Positions 1 to 7,076 are shown, counted from the stretch's first letter. The stretch: DNA of 10,143 nt from an uncultured Lautropia sp. (GCA_938046755.1 CALIXC010000083.1:1-10143); one strand, 5' to 3'. Notes: generated by a model not told the origin, from the sequence alone. Numbers and translations are program-made.

Positions 1-1973
1 GGAGCCGTGACTGCCGCCGTGGCCGGTGTTGCCGTCTTGGTTGGCACGGCCTTGGTGGCGCCAGCGCCTGTCGCGGGCTTGGTATCTGCGGCCGGCGGCA
101 GGGCAGCCGGGCTGGCGCTCGGGGTGGCCACGGGCGGGTACAGCGGGGCTGGCTTATATTCGGGCACCCACAGGGTCAGCATCTGGCGCACTTCGGCGTC
201 GCCCACGGGGCCGGGGGATTCCAGCCAGCGCTTGACGGAGATGTCCCAGCTGGTGCCGGGCGGGTCGATGGGGCGGGAGACACGCAGCTTGGCGTGCGGG
301 GTGGGCAGGGTCTTCTCGTTGTCGGCCAGCAGCTCTTCAAAGAGCTTCTCGCCCGGGCGCAGGCCGGTGAAGGCGATGGGGATGTCGGCTTCGGTGTAGC
401 CCGACAGGCGCACCATGGTGCGGGCCAGGTCGACGATGCGGATGGGCTGGCCCATGTCCAGGACGAAGGTTTCGCCGCCGCGTCCCATGAGGCCGGCCTG
501 CAGCACGAGCTGGGTGGCCTCGGGGATGGACATGAAGTAGCGGGTGATGTCGGGGTGGGTGACGGTGATGGGGCCGCCGTTGGCGATCTGTTCGCGGAAC
601 TTGGGGATGACGCTGCCGCTGGAGCCCAGCACGTTGCCAAAGCGCACCAGCACCATGGGCAGGGTGGCCATGCTGTGCTGGTACTGCAGGATCATCTCGG
701 CCAGGCGCTTGGTGGCACCCATGACGTTGGTGGGATTGACGGCCTTGTCGCTGGAGATGTAGACGAAGCGCTCAATGTCGAAGCGCGAGGCCACGTCGGC
801 CAGGACGCGGGTGCCCCAGGCGTTGTTGCGTACGGCCTGCCAGGCGTTGTTCTCTTCCAGGATGGGAACGTGCTTGTAGGCGGCGGCGTGGTAGACGATG
901 GAGGGGCGATGGCGCTCGAAGACTTCCTGCAGGCGCGCGGCGTCCTTGATGTCGCCGACGGTGGGCACGAGGCGCTGTTCGGGGAAGGCGCGCTTGAGGT
1001 CTTCGGTGATGCGGTAGAGGGCGAATTCGCTCAGCTCGTAGATGATGATCTGGCCGGGCTTGAAGCGGGCGATCTGGCGGCAGAGTTCGGAGCCGATGGA
1101 GCCGCCGCCGCCGGTGACGAGGACGGACTTGCCTTCCAGCATCTGGCGCAGGCCGCCGGTGTCGAGGCTGACGGGGTCGCGGCCCAGCAGGTCGTCCACG
1201 TCCACGTAGCGGATCTGTGAAACCTTGACCTGGCCGCTCATCAGTTCCTGCACATCAGGGATGACCAGCAGCTTGATGTGGGCGCGTTCGCACAGCTCGA
1301 AGACGCGCCGGCGGGTGGCATGGTTGGTGGCACCGACGGCCAGCACGGCGTGTTTGCAGTTGCTGTCGCGGGCGATCTGTTCGAGCTGTTCCCAGTGGCC
1401 CAGGATGCGCACGCCACCCATCTGGCGGCCGACCTTGTTGGGGTTGTCGTCCAGCACGCCAATGACGTACCAGTACGGGTTGCGGTTGAGCTCATCGATG
1501 AGGGAGAGGGCGGCGTTGCCCGCCCCCAGCAGGATGACGGGCTGGGGCTCGACGCCCTTGGCGCCCATGGCCTTTTCCTTCCACCAGCGGTAGAGCAGGC
1601 GTCCGGCGCACATGAAGAGGATGAGCAGCAGCGGGTCGAGAAAGTAGAGCGAGCGCGGTACGCCCAGGCCGTTGCGCCAGAGCAGCAGCAGGATGGGGAT
1701 GATGAGCGCGGAGGTGCCCACCGACAGGGCGATGAGCCGCATGTCGTGAATGGATGCGTAGCGCCAGATGCCCCGGTACAGGCCGAAGTAGACGAAACAG
1801 CCCACCTGCACGGCCAGTACGGCGGGCAGGGTCTGGAAGAGGATGATCTGCGTGGAGCGGTCCAGCTCGAAGTTCCAGCGCAGCGAGAAGGTGAAGGTCC
1901 AGACCAGGGCGGCCACGACGATGTCGTGGCCGATGGCAATGAAGGTGCGCGGATTGACGTTGAACAATCTCAT
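1..1973 (-). CDS. wbpM: WbpM/FlaA1-type membrane UDP-GlcNAc 4,6-dehydratase (3' end cut by window)
   Basis: Predicted inner-membrane nucleotide-sugar dehydratase that converts UDP-GlcNAc to UDP-4-keto-6-deoxy-GlcNAc, the precursor of QuiNAc/FucNAc-type sugars. 657 codons are visible from the ATG at 1971-1973, with no stop before the window edge. The N-terminus (about residues 10-130) has roughly four hydrophobic segments and the family's YRGIWRYAS motif (66-74). A first Rossmann-like domain starts at LLGAGN (148-153). The catalytic SDR domain begins at VTGGGGSIGSE (286-296). The active site reads SSDKA (407-411), then MGATK (418-422), the Ser-Met-Lys triad of large WbpM enzymes in place of Ser-Tyr-Lys. 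After residue 602 the chain becomes an Ala/Pro/Thr-rich tail running out of the window. The start lies 1 nt after the stop of the upstream transferase, so the two are probably co-transcribed; AAGGAG lies 13 nt upstream. The reading frame was checked by translation along its length. Family assignment is firm; the exact stereochemistry of the product is inferred. Confidence 0.95.
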   Translation of the reverse strand, partial: MRLFNVNPRTFIAIGHDIVVAALVWTFTFSLRWNFELDRSTQIILFQTLPAVLAVQVGCFVYFGLYRGIWRYASIHDMRLIALSVGTSALIIPILLLLWRNGLGVPRSLYFLDPLLLILFMCAGRLLYRWWKEKAMGAKGVEPQPVILLGAGNAALSLIDELNRNPYWYVIGVLDDNPNKVGRQMGGVRILGHWEQLEQIARDSNCKHAVLAVGATNHATRRRVFELCERAHIKLLVIPDVQELMSGQVKVSQIRYVDVDDLLGRDPVSLDTGGLRQMLEGKSVLVTGGGGSIGSELCRQIARFKPGQIIIYELSEFALYRITEDLKRAFPEQRLVPTVGDIKDAARLQEVFERHRPSIVYHAAAYKHVPILEENNAWQAVRNNAWGTRVLADVASRFDIERFVYISSDKAVNPTNVMGATKRLAEMILQYQHSMATLPMVLVRFGNVLGSSGSVIPKFREQIANGGPITVTHPDITRYFMSIPEATQLVLQAGLMGRGGETFVLDMGQPIRIVDLARTMVRLSGYTEADIPIAFTGLRPGEKLFEELLADNEKTLPTPHAKLRVSRPIDPPGTSWDISVKRWLESPGPVGDAEVRQMLTLWVPEYKPAPLYPPVATPSASPAALPPAADTKPATGAGATKAVPTKTATPATAAVTA

Positions 1974-1974
1974 G

Positions 1975-3315
1975 TCAGGAAACGGGCTCCTTGCGGCCGG
2001 CGCTCAGCAGGAAGGCGGCGATGATGAGCGGCAGGTAGGCCACGGTGACCAGGTGCCAGGCCAGGCTGGGTTGCAGGCGGGCAAGCGCTGCCAAGGGCAG
2101 AAGCCAGAGTACGTTGATCAGGCAGTATACAAGTGTGACCCGCGCATGGCTGTTCCAATGCCTGCTGAGGCGCTGGTACGCATGGCTGCGATGTGCGTCG
2201 CCCACACGCTGGCCGCCAAGTAGGCGGCGCAGTAACGTGACGGTTGCATCGGTGATGAAGAGGGCACCCAGGATCATCCAGCTGGTAACGGGTATGCCGT
2301 AGCCTGCGCTGACATCGGTGTCGCCGGTCAGCTGGGCCTCGCTCAGCCAGGTCAGGTGGCCGGTGATGTCCAAGCCGGCCACGGCCAGGATGGAAAAGCC
2401 CAGGAAGAGGCTGCCGGCATCGCCCATGAAGATGCGGGCCGGCGCCCAATTGTGCACCAGGAAACCGGTAGTGGCAGCGGCGATGATGAGGCTGCCGACC
2501 GACCAGGGGTCGGTCATGAGGAACTGCAGCTGCAGGCGCTCCAGTAGGCCGGAGGCGGAGTCGGCGCTGTTTTCGGCCAGCACGAGGCTGCGCAGCAGCA
2601 CGCCGGCCAGCAGCATGAAGAGGGCCTGGCTGGCGGCGATGCCATCGATGCCGTCCATGAAGTTGTAGAGGTTGATCCACCAAGTGCCCAGCAGCATCAG
2701 GGCCAGCAGCAGGCCCAGGGTCATCAGGGAGGGCAGCAGGGCGTCGCTGGCGACGGCCTGGGTGAAGCTTTGAGACATGCCGGGCAGGCCCCAGCCGGAC
2801 AGCAGTTGCCAGAGCTGTTCCTTCAGGCCGGCCCAGGCGCCGCCCGCGCCGGGCAGGCTCGAGAGCACCACCAGCAGCCAGGCGCAGCAAAAGAGCTGAA
2901 AGCCCAGCCGCAGGCGGATGCTGAGCGGCTGGCGGTCGTCCTGCAGGCCCAGAATGCCCAGGACCAGCGCGGCAAAGAGGAGCGGCAGGGCGATCCAGAC
3001 CAGGGGGCCCAGGCTGTAGAGCCAGGCCGTGTCCTGCGCCAGCAGGTTGGCAAAGGTGCCCTGGTCGAGGGGTTGGCCCAGACCCACCAGGTGTGGCATG
3101 GCAACCACGGCCAACGTTAGCAGCAGAAAGCCTCCCAGGCTGGCGGCTACGATGGCTGCGCCGCCGCCGCGCGGGGTGATGCGGGTGTGGGAGGAGCGTT
3201 CGTTGGGGATGTCTTCCAGGCCCCAGGCCACGGCGTTCCGGATGATGAGGCCGGTGCCTGCCCAGGCGAGGGCGGCGGTGGCGGCAAGTATCAGCAAAAG
3301 CGTGATGGAGGTCAC
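1975..3315 (-). CDS. GT4-family polyprenyl-phosphate HexNAc-1-phosphate transferase (WecA/WbpL-like)
   Basis: Polytopic inner-membrane enzyme that transfers a UDP-HexNAc-derived sugar-1-phosphate (GlcNAc, QuiNAc or FucNAc type) to undecaprenyl phosphate, starting lipid-linked glycan assembly. All family motifs are present in the 446-aa product: DIPNERSSH (35-43) with PRGGG (48-52), the Mg-binding LQDDR (123-127), NLYNFMDGIDG (214-224), NWAPARIFMGDAGS (288-301) and the cytoplasmic DAHRSHAYQRL (372-382). The HRxHxYQ form resembles WbpL-type enzymes more than enterobacterial WecA. Many hydrophobic segments alternate with loops. At 446 aa it is about 100 residues longer than usual for the family; the extra length lies in loops near 73-100, 153-192, 247-271 and 326-340. 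The start is GTG (3315-3313), directly preceded by an in-frame TAG, so no upstream start is possible. It ends 1 nt before the WbpM-type gene. The donor sugar cannot be read from the sequence. Confidence 0.93.
   Translation of the reverse strand: MTSITLLLILAATAALAWAGTGLIIRNAVAWGLEDIPNERSSHTRITPRGGGAAIVAASLGGFLLLTLAVVAMPHLVGLGQPLDQGTFANLLAQDTAWLYSLGPLVWIALPLLFAALVLGILGLQDDRQPLSIRLRLGFQLFCCAWLLVVLSSLPGAGGAWAGLKEQLWQLLSGWGLPGMSQSFTQAVASDALLPSLMTLGLLLALMLLGTWWINLYNFMDGIDGIAASQALFMLLAGVLLRSLVLAENSADSASGLLERLQLQFLMTDPWSVGSLIIAAATTGFLVHNWAPARIFMGDAGSLFLGFSILAVAGLDITGHLTWLSEAQLTGDTDVSAGYGIPVTSWMILGALFITDATVTLLRRLLGGQRVGDAHRSHAYQRLSRHWNSHARVTLVYCLINVLWLLPLAALARLQPSLAWHLVTVAYLPLIIAAFLLSAGRKEPVS
1987..1992 (-). 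promoter_or_regulatory. Ribosome binding site of the WbpM-type gene
   Basis: AAGGAG on the minus strand lies inside the end of the upstream gene, 13 nt before the ATG at 1973. The spacing is longer than ideal, so coupling to translation of the upstream gene probably contributes. No ATG, GTG or TTG codon lies in frame between this site and the chosen ATG. Confidence 0.45.
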
Positions 3316-3320
3316 CTAAG

Positions 3321-3327
3321 TCTTCCT
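3321..3327 (-). promoter_or_regulatory. Ribosome binding site supporting a GTG start
   Basis: AGGAAGA on the minus strand sits 5 nt upstream of the GTG codon at 3315-3313. Together with the in-frame TAG at 3318-3316 it fixes the start of the transferase gene at GTG. Confidence 0.7.
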
Positions 3328-3461
3328 GGGAATGGGGGGAATGCCATGAGGGCGAGGGCCGGGACCGCTTATACTCCAAAAATTATGCGCCTATTTGGGG
3401 CAGGTCCGCGCGTTGCCGCCGGTGGCGCGTTCCATTGCTGGACAGCGGTCCGGCTTCAATC

Positions 3462-3468
3462 GGAAGGA
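3462..3468 (+). promoter_or_regulatory. Ribosome binding site of rmlB
   Basis: GGAAGGA lies 10 nt before the ATG at 3479. It supports that start over the longer in-frame opening at 3395, whose TTG codon has no such site and would add residues upstream of the conserved ILVTGGAGFIG N-terminus. Confidence 0.65.
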
Positions 3469-3478
3469 TACTGAATAC

Positions 3479-4555
3479 ATGATTCTCGTGACAGGTGGTG
3501 CCGGTTTCATCGGCTCGAACTTCGTGCTGGACTGGCTGGCTGGCAGTGACGAGCCGGTGGTCAACGTCGATAAGCTCACCTACGCCGGCAACCGGCAGAA
3601 CCTGGCGTCGCTGGAAGGCAACCCTGCGCACCACTTCGAGCAGGTCGACATTTGCGATCGCGAGGCCATCGATGCGCTGCTGGCCAAGTACAAGCCGCGT
3701 GCCATGGTGCACTTCGCGGCCGAAAGCCACGTCGACCGCTCCATCCACGGCCCGGCCGCCTTCGTGCAGACCAACATGGTCGGCACGTTCACGCTGCTGG
3801 AAGCCGCCCGTCAGTACTGGAACCAGCTGCAGGGCGCCGAGAAGGACAGCTTCCGCTTCCTGCACGTTTCCACCGACGAGGTGTACGGTTCGCTGGAAGC
3901 CGACGATCCGGCCTTCACCGAGACCACGCCCTATCAGCCCAACAGTCCGTACTCGGCCAGTAAGGCCGGGTCCGACCACCTGGTGCGCGCCTATTTCCAT
4001 ACCTATGGCATGCCGGTGCTCACCACCAACTGCTCGAACAACTACGGGCCCTACCACTTCCCCGAGAAGCTCATCCCGCTGGTCATCACCAACGCACTGG
4101 CCGGCAAGAACTTGCCCATCTACGGCGACGGCAAGAATGTGCGTGACTGGCTGTTCGTGAAGGACCACTGCAGCGCCATCCGCCGCGTGCTGGAAGCCGG
4201 CAAGCCGGGCGAGACCTACAACGTGGGCGGTCACAACGAGAAGACCAACATCGACATCGTGCGGCAGATCTGCAAGCTGCTCGACGAGATGAAGCCCGAT
4301 GCGGCCGGCTCCTACGAGCGTCTTATCACCTTCGTGAAGGACCGTCCCGGTCACGACCGCCGCTACGCCATCGACGCCGCCAAGATCGGCCGCGAGCTGG
4401 GCTGGACGCCGGCCGAAACCTTCGAGACGGGCATCCGCAAGACGGTGCGCTGGTACCTGGACAACCAGGACTGGGTGGCCAACGTGCAGTCGGGCGCGTA
4501 CCGCGAGTGGATCGAGCACAACTACCAGGATCGCAAGGGCGACGCGAAGCAGTGA
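3479..4555 (+). CDS. rmlB: dTDP-glucose 4,6-dehydratase RmlB
   Basis: Cytoplasmic NAD-dependent extended SDR enzyme that converts dTDP-D-glucose to dTDP-4-keto-6-deoxy-D-glucose, the second step of dTDP-L-rhamnose synthesis. The 358-aa product has the normal family length. Visible motifs are the Rossmann GGAGFIGSN (6-14), HFAAESHVDRS (78-88), the catalytic STDEVYG with Thr132-Asp133-Glu134, the Tyr158-x3-Lys162 pair in YSASK, the NNYGPYHFPEKLIP segment, and NVRDWLFVKDH, all typical of RmlB rather than of a UDP-glucose epimerase. The ATG at 3479 is chosen because the protein then begins MILVTGG like other RmlB proteins and has a Shine-Dalgarno site. It is the first gene of an rmlB-rmlA-rmlC-rmlD operon and is followed 51 bp later by rmlA. 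Nothing looks broken. Confidence 0.97.
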   Translation: MILVTGGAGFIGSNFVLDWLAGSDEPVVNVDKLTYAGNRQNLASLEGNPAHHFEQVDICDREAIDALLAKYKPRAMVHFAAESHVDRSIHGPAAFVQTNMVGTFTLLEAARQYWNQLQGAEKDSFRFLHVSTDEVYGSLEADDPAFTETTPYQPNSPYSASKAGSDHLVRAYFHTYGMPVLTTNCSNNYGPYHFPEKLIPLVITNALAGKNLPIYGDGKNVRDWLFVKDHCSAIRRVLEAGKPGETYNVGGHNEKTNIDIVRQICKLLDEMKPDAAGSYERLITFVKDRPGHDRRYAIDAAKIGRELGWTPAETFETGIRKTVRWYLDNQDWVANVQSGAYREWIEHNYQDRKGDAKQ

Positions 4556-4606
4556 GCGTGGCCGAAGCCTGGCACTGACGAATCCAAACCTAGCGAGCCA
4601 ATTTCC

Positions 4607-5482
4607 ATGAAAGGCATCATCCTTGCCGGAGGTTCCGGCACCCGGCTGTACCCGGTGACGCAGGCTGTGTCCAAGCAGTTGCTGCCCATCTATGACAAGC
4701 CGATGATCTACTACCCGCTGTCGTGCCTGATGCTGGCCGGCATCCGCGAGATCCTGATCATCTCCACCCCGCAGGACACGCCGCGCTTCCAGCAGCTGCT
4801 GGGCGACGGCAGCCGCTGGGGCGTCTCGCTCAGCTATACGGTGCAGCCCTCGCCGGACGGTCTGGCGCAGGCCTTCATCATCGGTGAGTCCTTCATTGGA
4901 AACGACAGCTGCGCGCTGGTGCTGGGTGACAACATCTTCTACGGCCACGCGCTGGGCGAGGATCTGGCGCAGGCTGGCCGCCAGGAAAGCGGCGCCACGG
5001 TCTTTGCCTACCGCGTGCACGATCCCGAGCGCTACGGGGTGGTGGAGTTCGACGCCGAAGGCCGCGCCGTCAGCCTGGAAGAAAAGCCCACGCAGCCCAA
5101 GAGCCGCTATGCGGTCACCGGCCTGTACTTCTATGACAACCAGGTGGTGGACATTGCCCGCAACCTGAAGCCGTCGCCGCGCGGCGAGCTGGAAATCACC
5201 GACGTGAACCAGTACTACCTGAAGGCTGGCCAGCTGAAGGTGAAGACGATGGGTCGCGGCTATGCGTGGCTGGACACCGGCACGCAGGAGTCGCTGATCG
5301 AGGCGTCGATGTTCGTGCGCACCATCGAGAAGCGCCAGGGCCTGAAAATCTGCTGCCCCGAGGAAGTGGCCTTCCGCAAGGGTTACATCACGGCAGACCA
5401 GCTGGCCAAGCTGGCCGAGCCGCTGAAGAAGAGCGGCTATGGCCAGTACCTGCAAACCATTCTGAATGAACGGATTTTCTGA
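4607..5482 (+). CDS. rmlA: Glucose-1-phosphate thymidylyltransferase RmlA
   Basis: Cytoplasmic nucleotidyltransferase that joins glucose-1-phosphate and dTTP to give dTDP-glucose, the first and usually feedback-controlled step of the rhamnose pathway. The 291-aa product matches the family length. Motifs: the nucleotide-binding LAGGSGTRLYPVT (6-18), Lys23 in the VSKQLLP segment, PDGLAQAF (83-90), LGDNIFYG (106-113) with the metal-binding Asp108, the sugar-binding EEKP (158-161), and GRGYAWLDTGT near the C-terminus. The N-terminus MKGIILAGG is standard, so ATG 4607 is secure although the upstream Shine-Dalgarno is weak (GCGAG about 9 nt upstream). The stop TGA shares its last base with the rmlC ATG, indicating translational coupling. 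Confidence 0.97.
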   Translation: MKGIILAGGSGTRLYPVTQAVSKQLLPIYDKPMIYYPLSCLMLAGIREILIISTPQDTPRFQQLLGDGSRWGVSLSYTVQPSPDGLAQAFIIGESFIGNDSCALVLGDNIFYGHALGEDLAQAGRQESGATVFAYRVHDPERYGVVEFDAEGRAVSLEEKPTQPKSRYAVTGLYFYDNQVVDIARNLKPSPRGELEITDVNQYYLKAGQLKVKTMGRGYAWLDTGTQESLIEASMFVRTIEKRQGLKICCPEEVAFRKGYITADQLAKLAEPLKKSGYGQYLQTILNERIF

Positions 5483-6054
5483 TGAAGCGTATCGATACCG
5501 CCCTGCCGGACGTTTTCCTGATCGAGCCGAAGGTGTTCGGCGACAGCCGTGGCTATTTCTACGAAAGCTACAACCAGAAGGTCTTCGACGAGATGGCGGG
5601 TTCGCACGTGGAATTCGTGCAGGATAACCAGTCCCGGTCGGCCAAGGGCGTGCTGCGTGGTCTGCACTATCAGATCCAGCAGGCGCAGGGCAAGCTCATT
5701 CGCGTGATGGAAGGCGCCATCTTCGACGTGGCGGTGGACATCCGCCGTGGCTCGCCCACCTTCGGCAAGTCGGCCGGTTTCGTGCTGTCGGCCGAGAACA
5801 AGCGCATGGCCTGGATTCCGCCGGGCTTTGCCCACGGCTTCCTGTCGCTGGAAGACGGCACCACGGTGCTGTACAAGGCCAGCGATTTCTACGCGCCGGC
5901 GCATGAGCGTTCGCTGCTGTGGTCCGACCCGGTGCTGGGCATCGAGTGGCCGCTGGATCAGGTGGGCGGTCTGTCGGCCGTGCTGGTGTCCGACAAGGAC
6001 AAGATCGGCAAGCCGCTGGCCGAAGCCGATGTCTACGCAGAGGGGCAGCCATGA
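5482..6054 (+). CDS. rmlC: dTDP-4-dehydrorhamnose 3,5-epimerase RmlC
   Basis: Cytoplasmic cupin-fold epimerase that inverts C3 and C5 of dTDP-4-keto-6-deoxy-glucose to give dTDP-4-keto-L-rhamnose. The 190-aa product is of normal length. Family signatures are GDSRGYFYESY (20-30), DNQSRSAKGVLRGLHYQ (48-64) with the catalytic base His62, IPPGFAHGFL (112-121), YKASDFYAP (131-139) with the conserved Tyr137, and a C-terminal SDKD (170-173) expected to provide the Asp partner of the His. The ATG overlaps the rmlA stop by one base. The end overlaps rmlD by four bases (ATGA, 6051-6054), so rmlA-rmlC-rmlD are tightly coupled. Confidence 0.97.
   Translation: MKRIDTALPDVFLIEPKVFGDSRGYFYESYNQKVFDEMAGSHVEFVQDNQSRSAKGVLRGLHYQIQQAQGKLIRVMEGAIFDVAVDIRRGSPTFGKSAGFVLSAENKRMAWIPPGFAHGFLSLEDGTTVLYKASDFYAPAHERSLLWSDPVLGIEWPLDQVGGLSAVLVSDKDKIGKPLAEADVYAEGQP
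6039..6045 (+). promoter_or_regulatory. Ribosome binding site of rmlD
   Basis: AGAGGGG lies within the end of rmlC, 5 nt before the rmlD ATG at 6051. It argues for this start over the longer in-frame opening that begins at 5919 inside rmlC. Confidence 0.6.
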
Positions 6055-6977
6055 AATTCGTAGTGACGGGAACCACCGGGCAGGTGGGCTGGGAGCTGAT
6101 CCGCGCGCTGCAGCCGCTGGGCGAGGTGGTGCCAGTCTCCATCGACGACCTGGACCTGACCGATGCCGAGGCCACGCGTCGGCTGCTGGACCGCGTGAAG
6201 CCCGATGTGGTGGTGAACCCGGCCGCGCACACGGCGGTGGACAAGGCCGAGACCGAGCAGCAGGAGCTGGCCCGGGTGCTGAACGCCGATGTGCCGGCCG
6301 TGCTGGCCGACTGGTGCAAGGCCCATGGCGCGCTGCTGGTGCATTACTCCACCGACTATGTGTTCAACGGCGAAGGCACGCGCCCCTGGAAGGAAGACGA
6401 CGCCACGGCGCCGCTGAACGTCTATGGCGCCACCAAGCTGGCCGGTGAACAGGCCATCCAGAAGAGCGGCTGTGCGCACCTGATCCTGCGCACCTGCTGG
6501 GTGTATTCGCTGCATGGCGGCAACTTCCTGAAGACGATGGTGCGGCTGGCTTCTAGTCGTGACCACCTGAAGGTAGTGGCCGACCAGTACGGCGTGCCCA
6601 CGCCGGCCTCGTTCATCGCCGACGTGACGGCCGAGCTGATCCGTCGCCGCAGCTTCGATCCGAAGCTGGCCGACTGGTCGGGCATCCTGAATCTGGCGCC
6701 GTCGGGCGAGACCACTTGGCATGGCTATGCCCAGACCGGGCTGAAGCTGCTGCACGAGGCCACGCTGGCCGCCGGCGAGAATACCGCCCAGCGTCCGCGC
6801 CCCGAATGGCAGGTGCCGCGCATGCCCACGCTGGAAGCCGTACCGGCCACGGAGTTTCCGGTGCCCAGCAAGCGACCCAGCAATTCGCGGCTGGATCTTT
6901 CCCGCATCGAGCAGGTGTGGGGGCTGCGGATGCCGCCGTGGGATGAGCTGCTGAAGACGGTGCTGCGCGACGCCTGA
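6051..6977 (+). CDS. rmlD: dTDP-4-dehydrorhamnose reductase RmlD
   Basis: Cytoplasmic NAD(P)H-dependent SDR reductase that performs the last step to dTDP-L-rhamnose. The 308-aa product matches the family. Motifs: GTTGQVG (7-13), NPAAHTAVDKAE (56-67), HYSTDYVFNG (98-107) with the catalytic Thr101, and the Tyr125-x3-Lys129 pair in YGATK. Further family motifs are the RTCWVYS segment, GVPTPASFIADVT and, near the C-terminus, KRPSNSRLD. Starting at ATG 6051 gives the standard MKFVVTGTTGQVG N-terminus; upstream in-frame codons belong to rmlC read in another frame. It is the last gene of the rml operon, and two structured elements follow it, the second a strong intrinsic terminator. Confidence 0.97.
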   Translation: MKFVVTGTTGQVGWELIRALQPLGEVVPVSIDDLDLTDAEATRRLLDRVKPDVVVNPAAHTAVDKAETEQQELARVLNADVPAVLADWCKAHGALLVHYSTDYVFNGEGTRPWKEDDATAPLNVYGATKLAGEQAIQKSGCAHLILRTCWVYSLHGGNFLKTMVRLASSRDHLKVVADQYGVPTPASFIADVTAELIRRRSFDPKLADWSGILNLAPSGETTWHGYAQTGLKLLHEATLAAGENTAQRPRPEWQVPRMPTLEAVPATEFPVPSKRPSNSRLDLSRIEQVWGLRMPPWDELLKTVLRDA

Positions 6978-6986
6978 TCGCCGCAG

Positions 6987-7029
6987 CAGGCAGCCTCGCT
7001 GAATGCGTGGCTGCCTGGATGTCATTCAG
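6987..7029 (+). other. Overlapping stem-loops (possible H-type pseudoknot) after rmlD
   Basis: A perfect 9-bp stem is formed by CAGGCAGCC (6987-6995) and GGCTGCCTG (7009-7017). Its loop contains CTGAATG (6999-7005), perfectly complementary over 7 bp to CATTCAG (7023-7029) just downstream. The two stems can therefore form a pseudoknot or be mutually exclusive. The connecting segments are 3, 3 and 5 nt; the 5-nt one is short for crossing a 9-bp stem. The element starts 9 nt after the rmlD stop and ends 5 nt before the terminator stem. The complementarity is seen directly; any function in 3'-end protection or termination control is inference. Confidence 0.5.
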
Positions 7030-7034
7030 GACTG

Positions 7035-7076
7035 AGGGGACGCTTTCGGCAGGGTGCCGGGGGCGTCTCTTGTTTT
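7035..7076 (+). terminator. Rho-independent terminator of the rml operon
   Basis: A long stem can form from 7035-7051 with 7055-7071, closed by a GGG loop (7052-7054). Watson-Crick blocks GACGC/GCGTC and CGGCA/TGCCG are joined by three consecutive T-G pairs (U-G in RNA), with further pairs at the base. The stem runs directly into a T-rich tract, CTTGTTTT (7069-7076). Position after the last rml gene and the shape of the element both fit an intrinsic terminator acting rightwards. Confidence 0.82.

Larger units (their letters stand above)
3316..3478. promoter_or_regulatory. Divergent promoter region between the transferase operon and the rml operon
   Basis: This 163-bp gap separates two divergently transcribed units and must hold at least one promoter for each unless they are read from afar. 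An A/T-rich patch at 3368-3387 interrupts G/C-rich sequence. It carries a plus-strand -10-like TATACT (3370-3375) and minus-strand -10-like hexamers TATAAG (3373-3368) and CATAAT (3387-3382). No convincing -35 hexamer lies at 16-18 bp in either direction, the best on the plus strand being ATGAGG (3346-3351), so positions are tentative. An 8-bp inverted repeat, GGACCGCT (3362-3369) and AGCGGTCC (3444-3451), brackets the putative start region. The presence of promoters follows from gene orientation; the exact elements are inferred. Confidence 0.5.

Noticed and set aside
294..1220. A 308-codon plus-strand open frame
   Set aside because: It is antisense to the WbpM-type catalytic domain, including its conserved motifs, and its Gly/Ala/Asp/His-rich product matches no known family.
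1278..2024. A 248-codon plus-strand open frame
   Set aside because: It is antisense to the N-terminal half of the WbpM-type gene and crosses into the next gene; composition is that of a shadow.
1970..3379. A 469-codon minus-strand frame overlapping the transferase gene
   Set aside because: It is the alternative frame of the same strand, rich in Arg, Pro, Ala and His, with no membrane segments or motifs, whereas the 1975-3315 frame carries every GT4 signature.
3395..3478. N-terminal extension of RmlB from a TTG at 3395
   Set aside because: RmlB starts at the conserved MILVTGG, which has its own ribosome binding site at 3462-3468; the extension is unrelated sequence that would overlap the promoter region.
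3383..5455. A 690-codon minus-strand open frame across rmlB and rmlA
   Set aside because: It lies antisense to two certain genes and reads like G/C-rich shadow coding (Val, Leu, Gly, His and Gln rich) without any family motif. Strong third-position G/C bias in rml genes leaves the opposite frame free of stops.
5919..6050. N-terminal extension of RmlD from 5919
   Set aside because: It lies wholly inside rmlC in another frame; RmlD proteins begin at the Rossmann motif, and ATG 6051 has a good Shine-Dalgarno.
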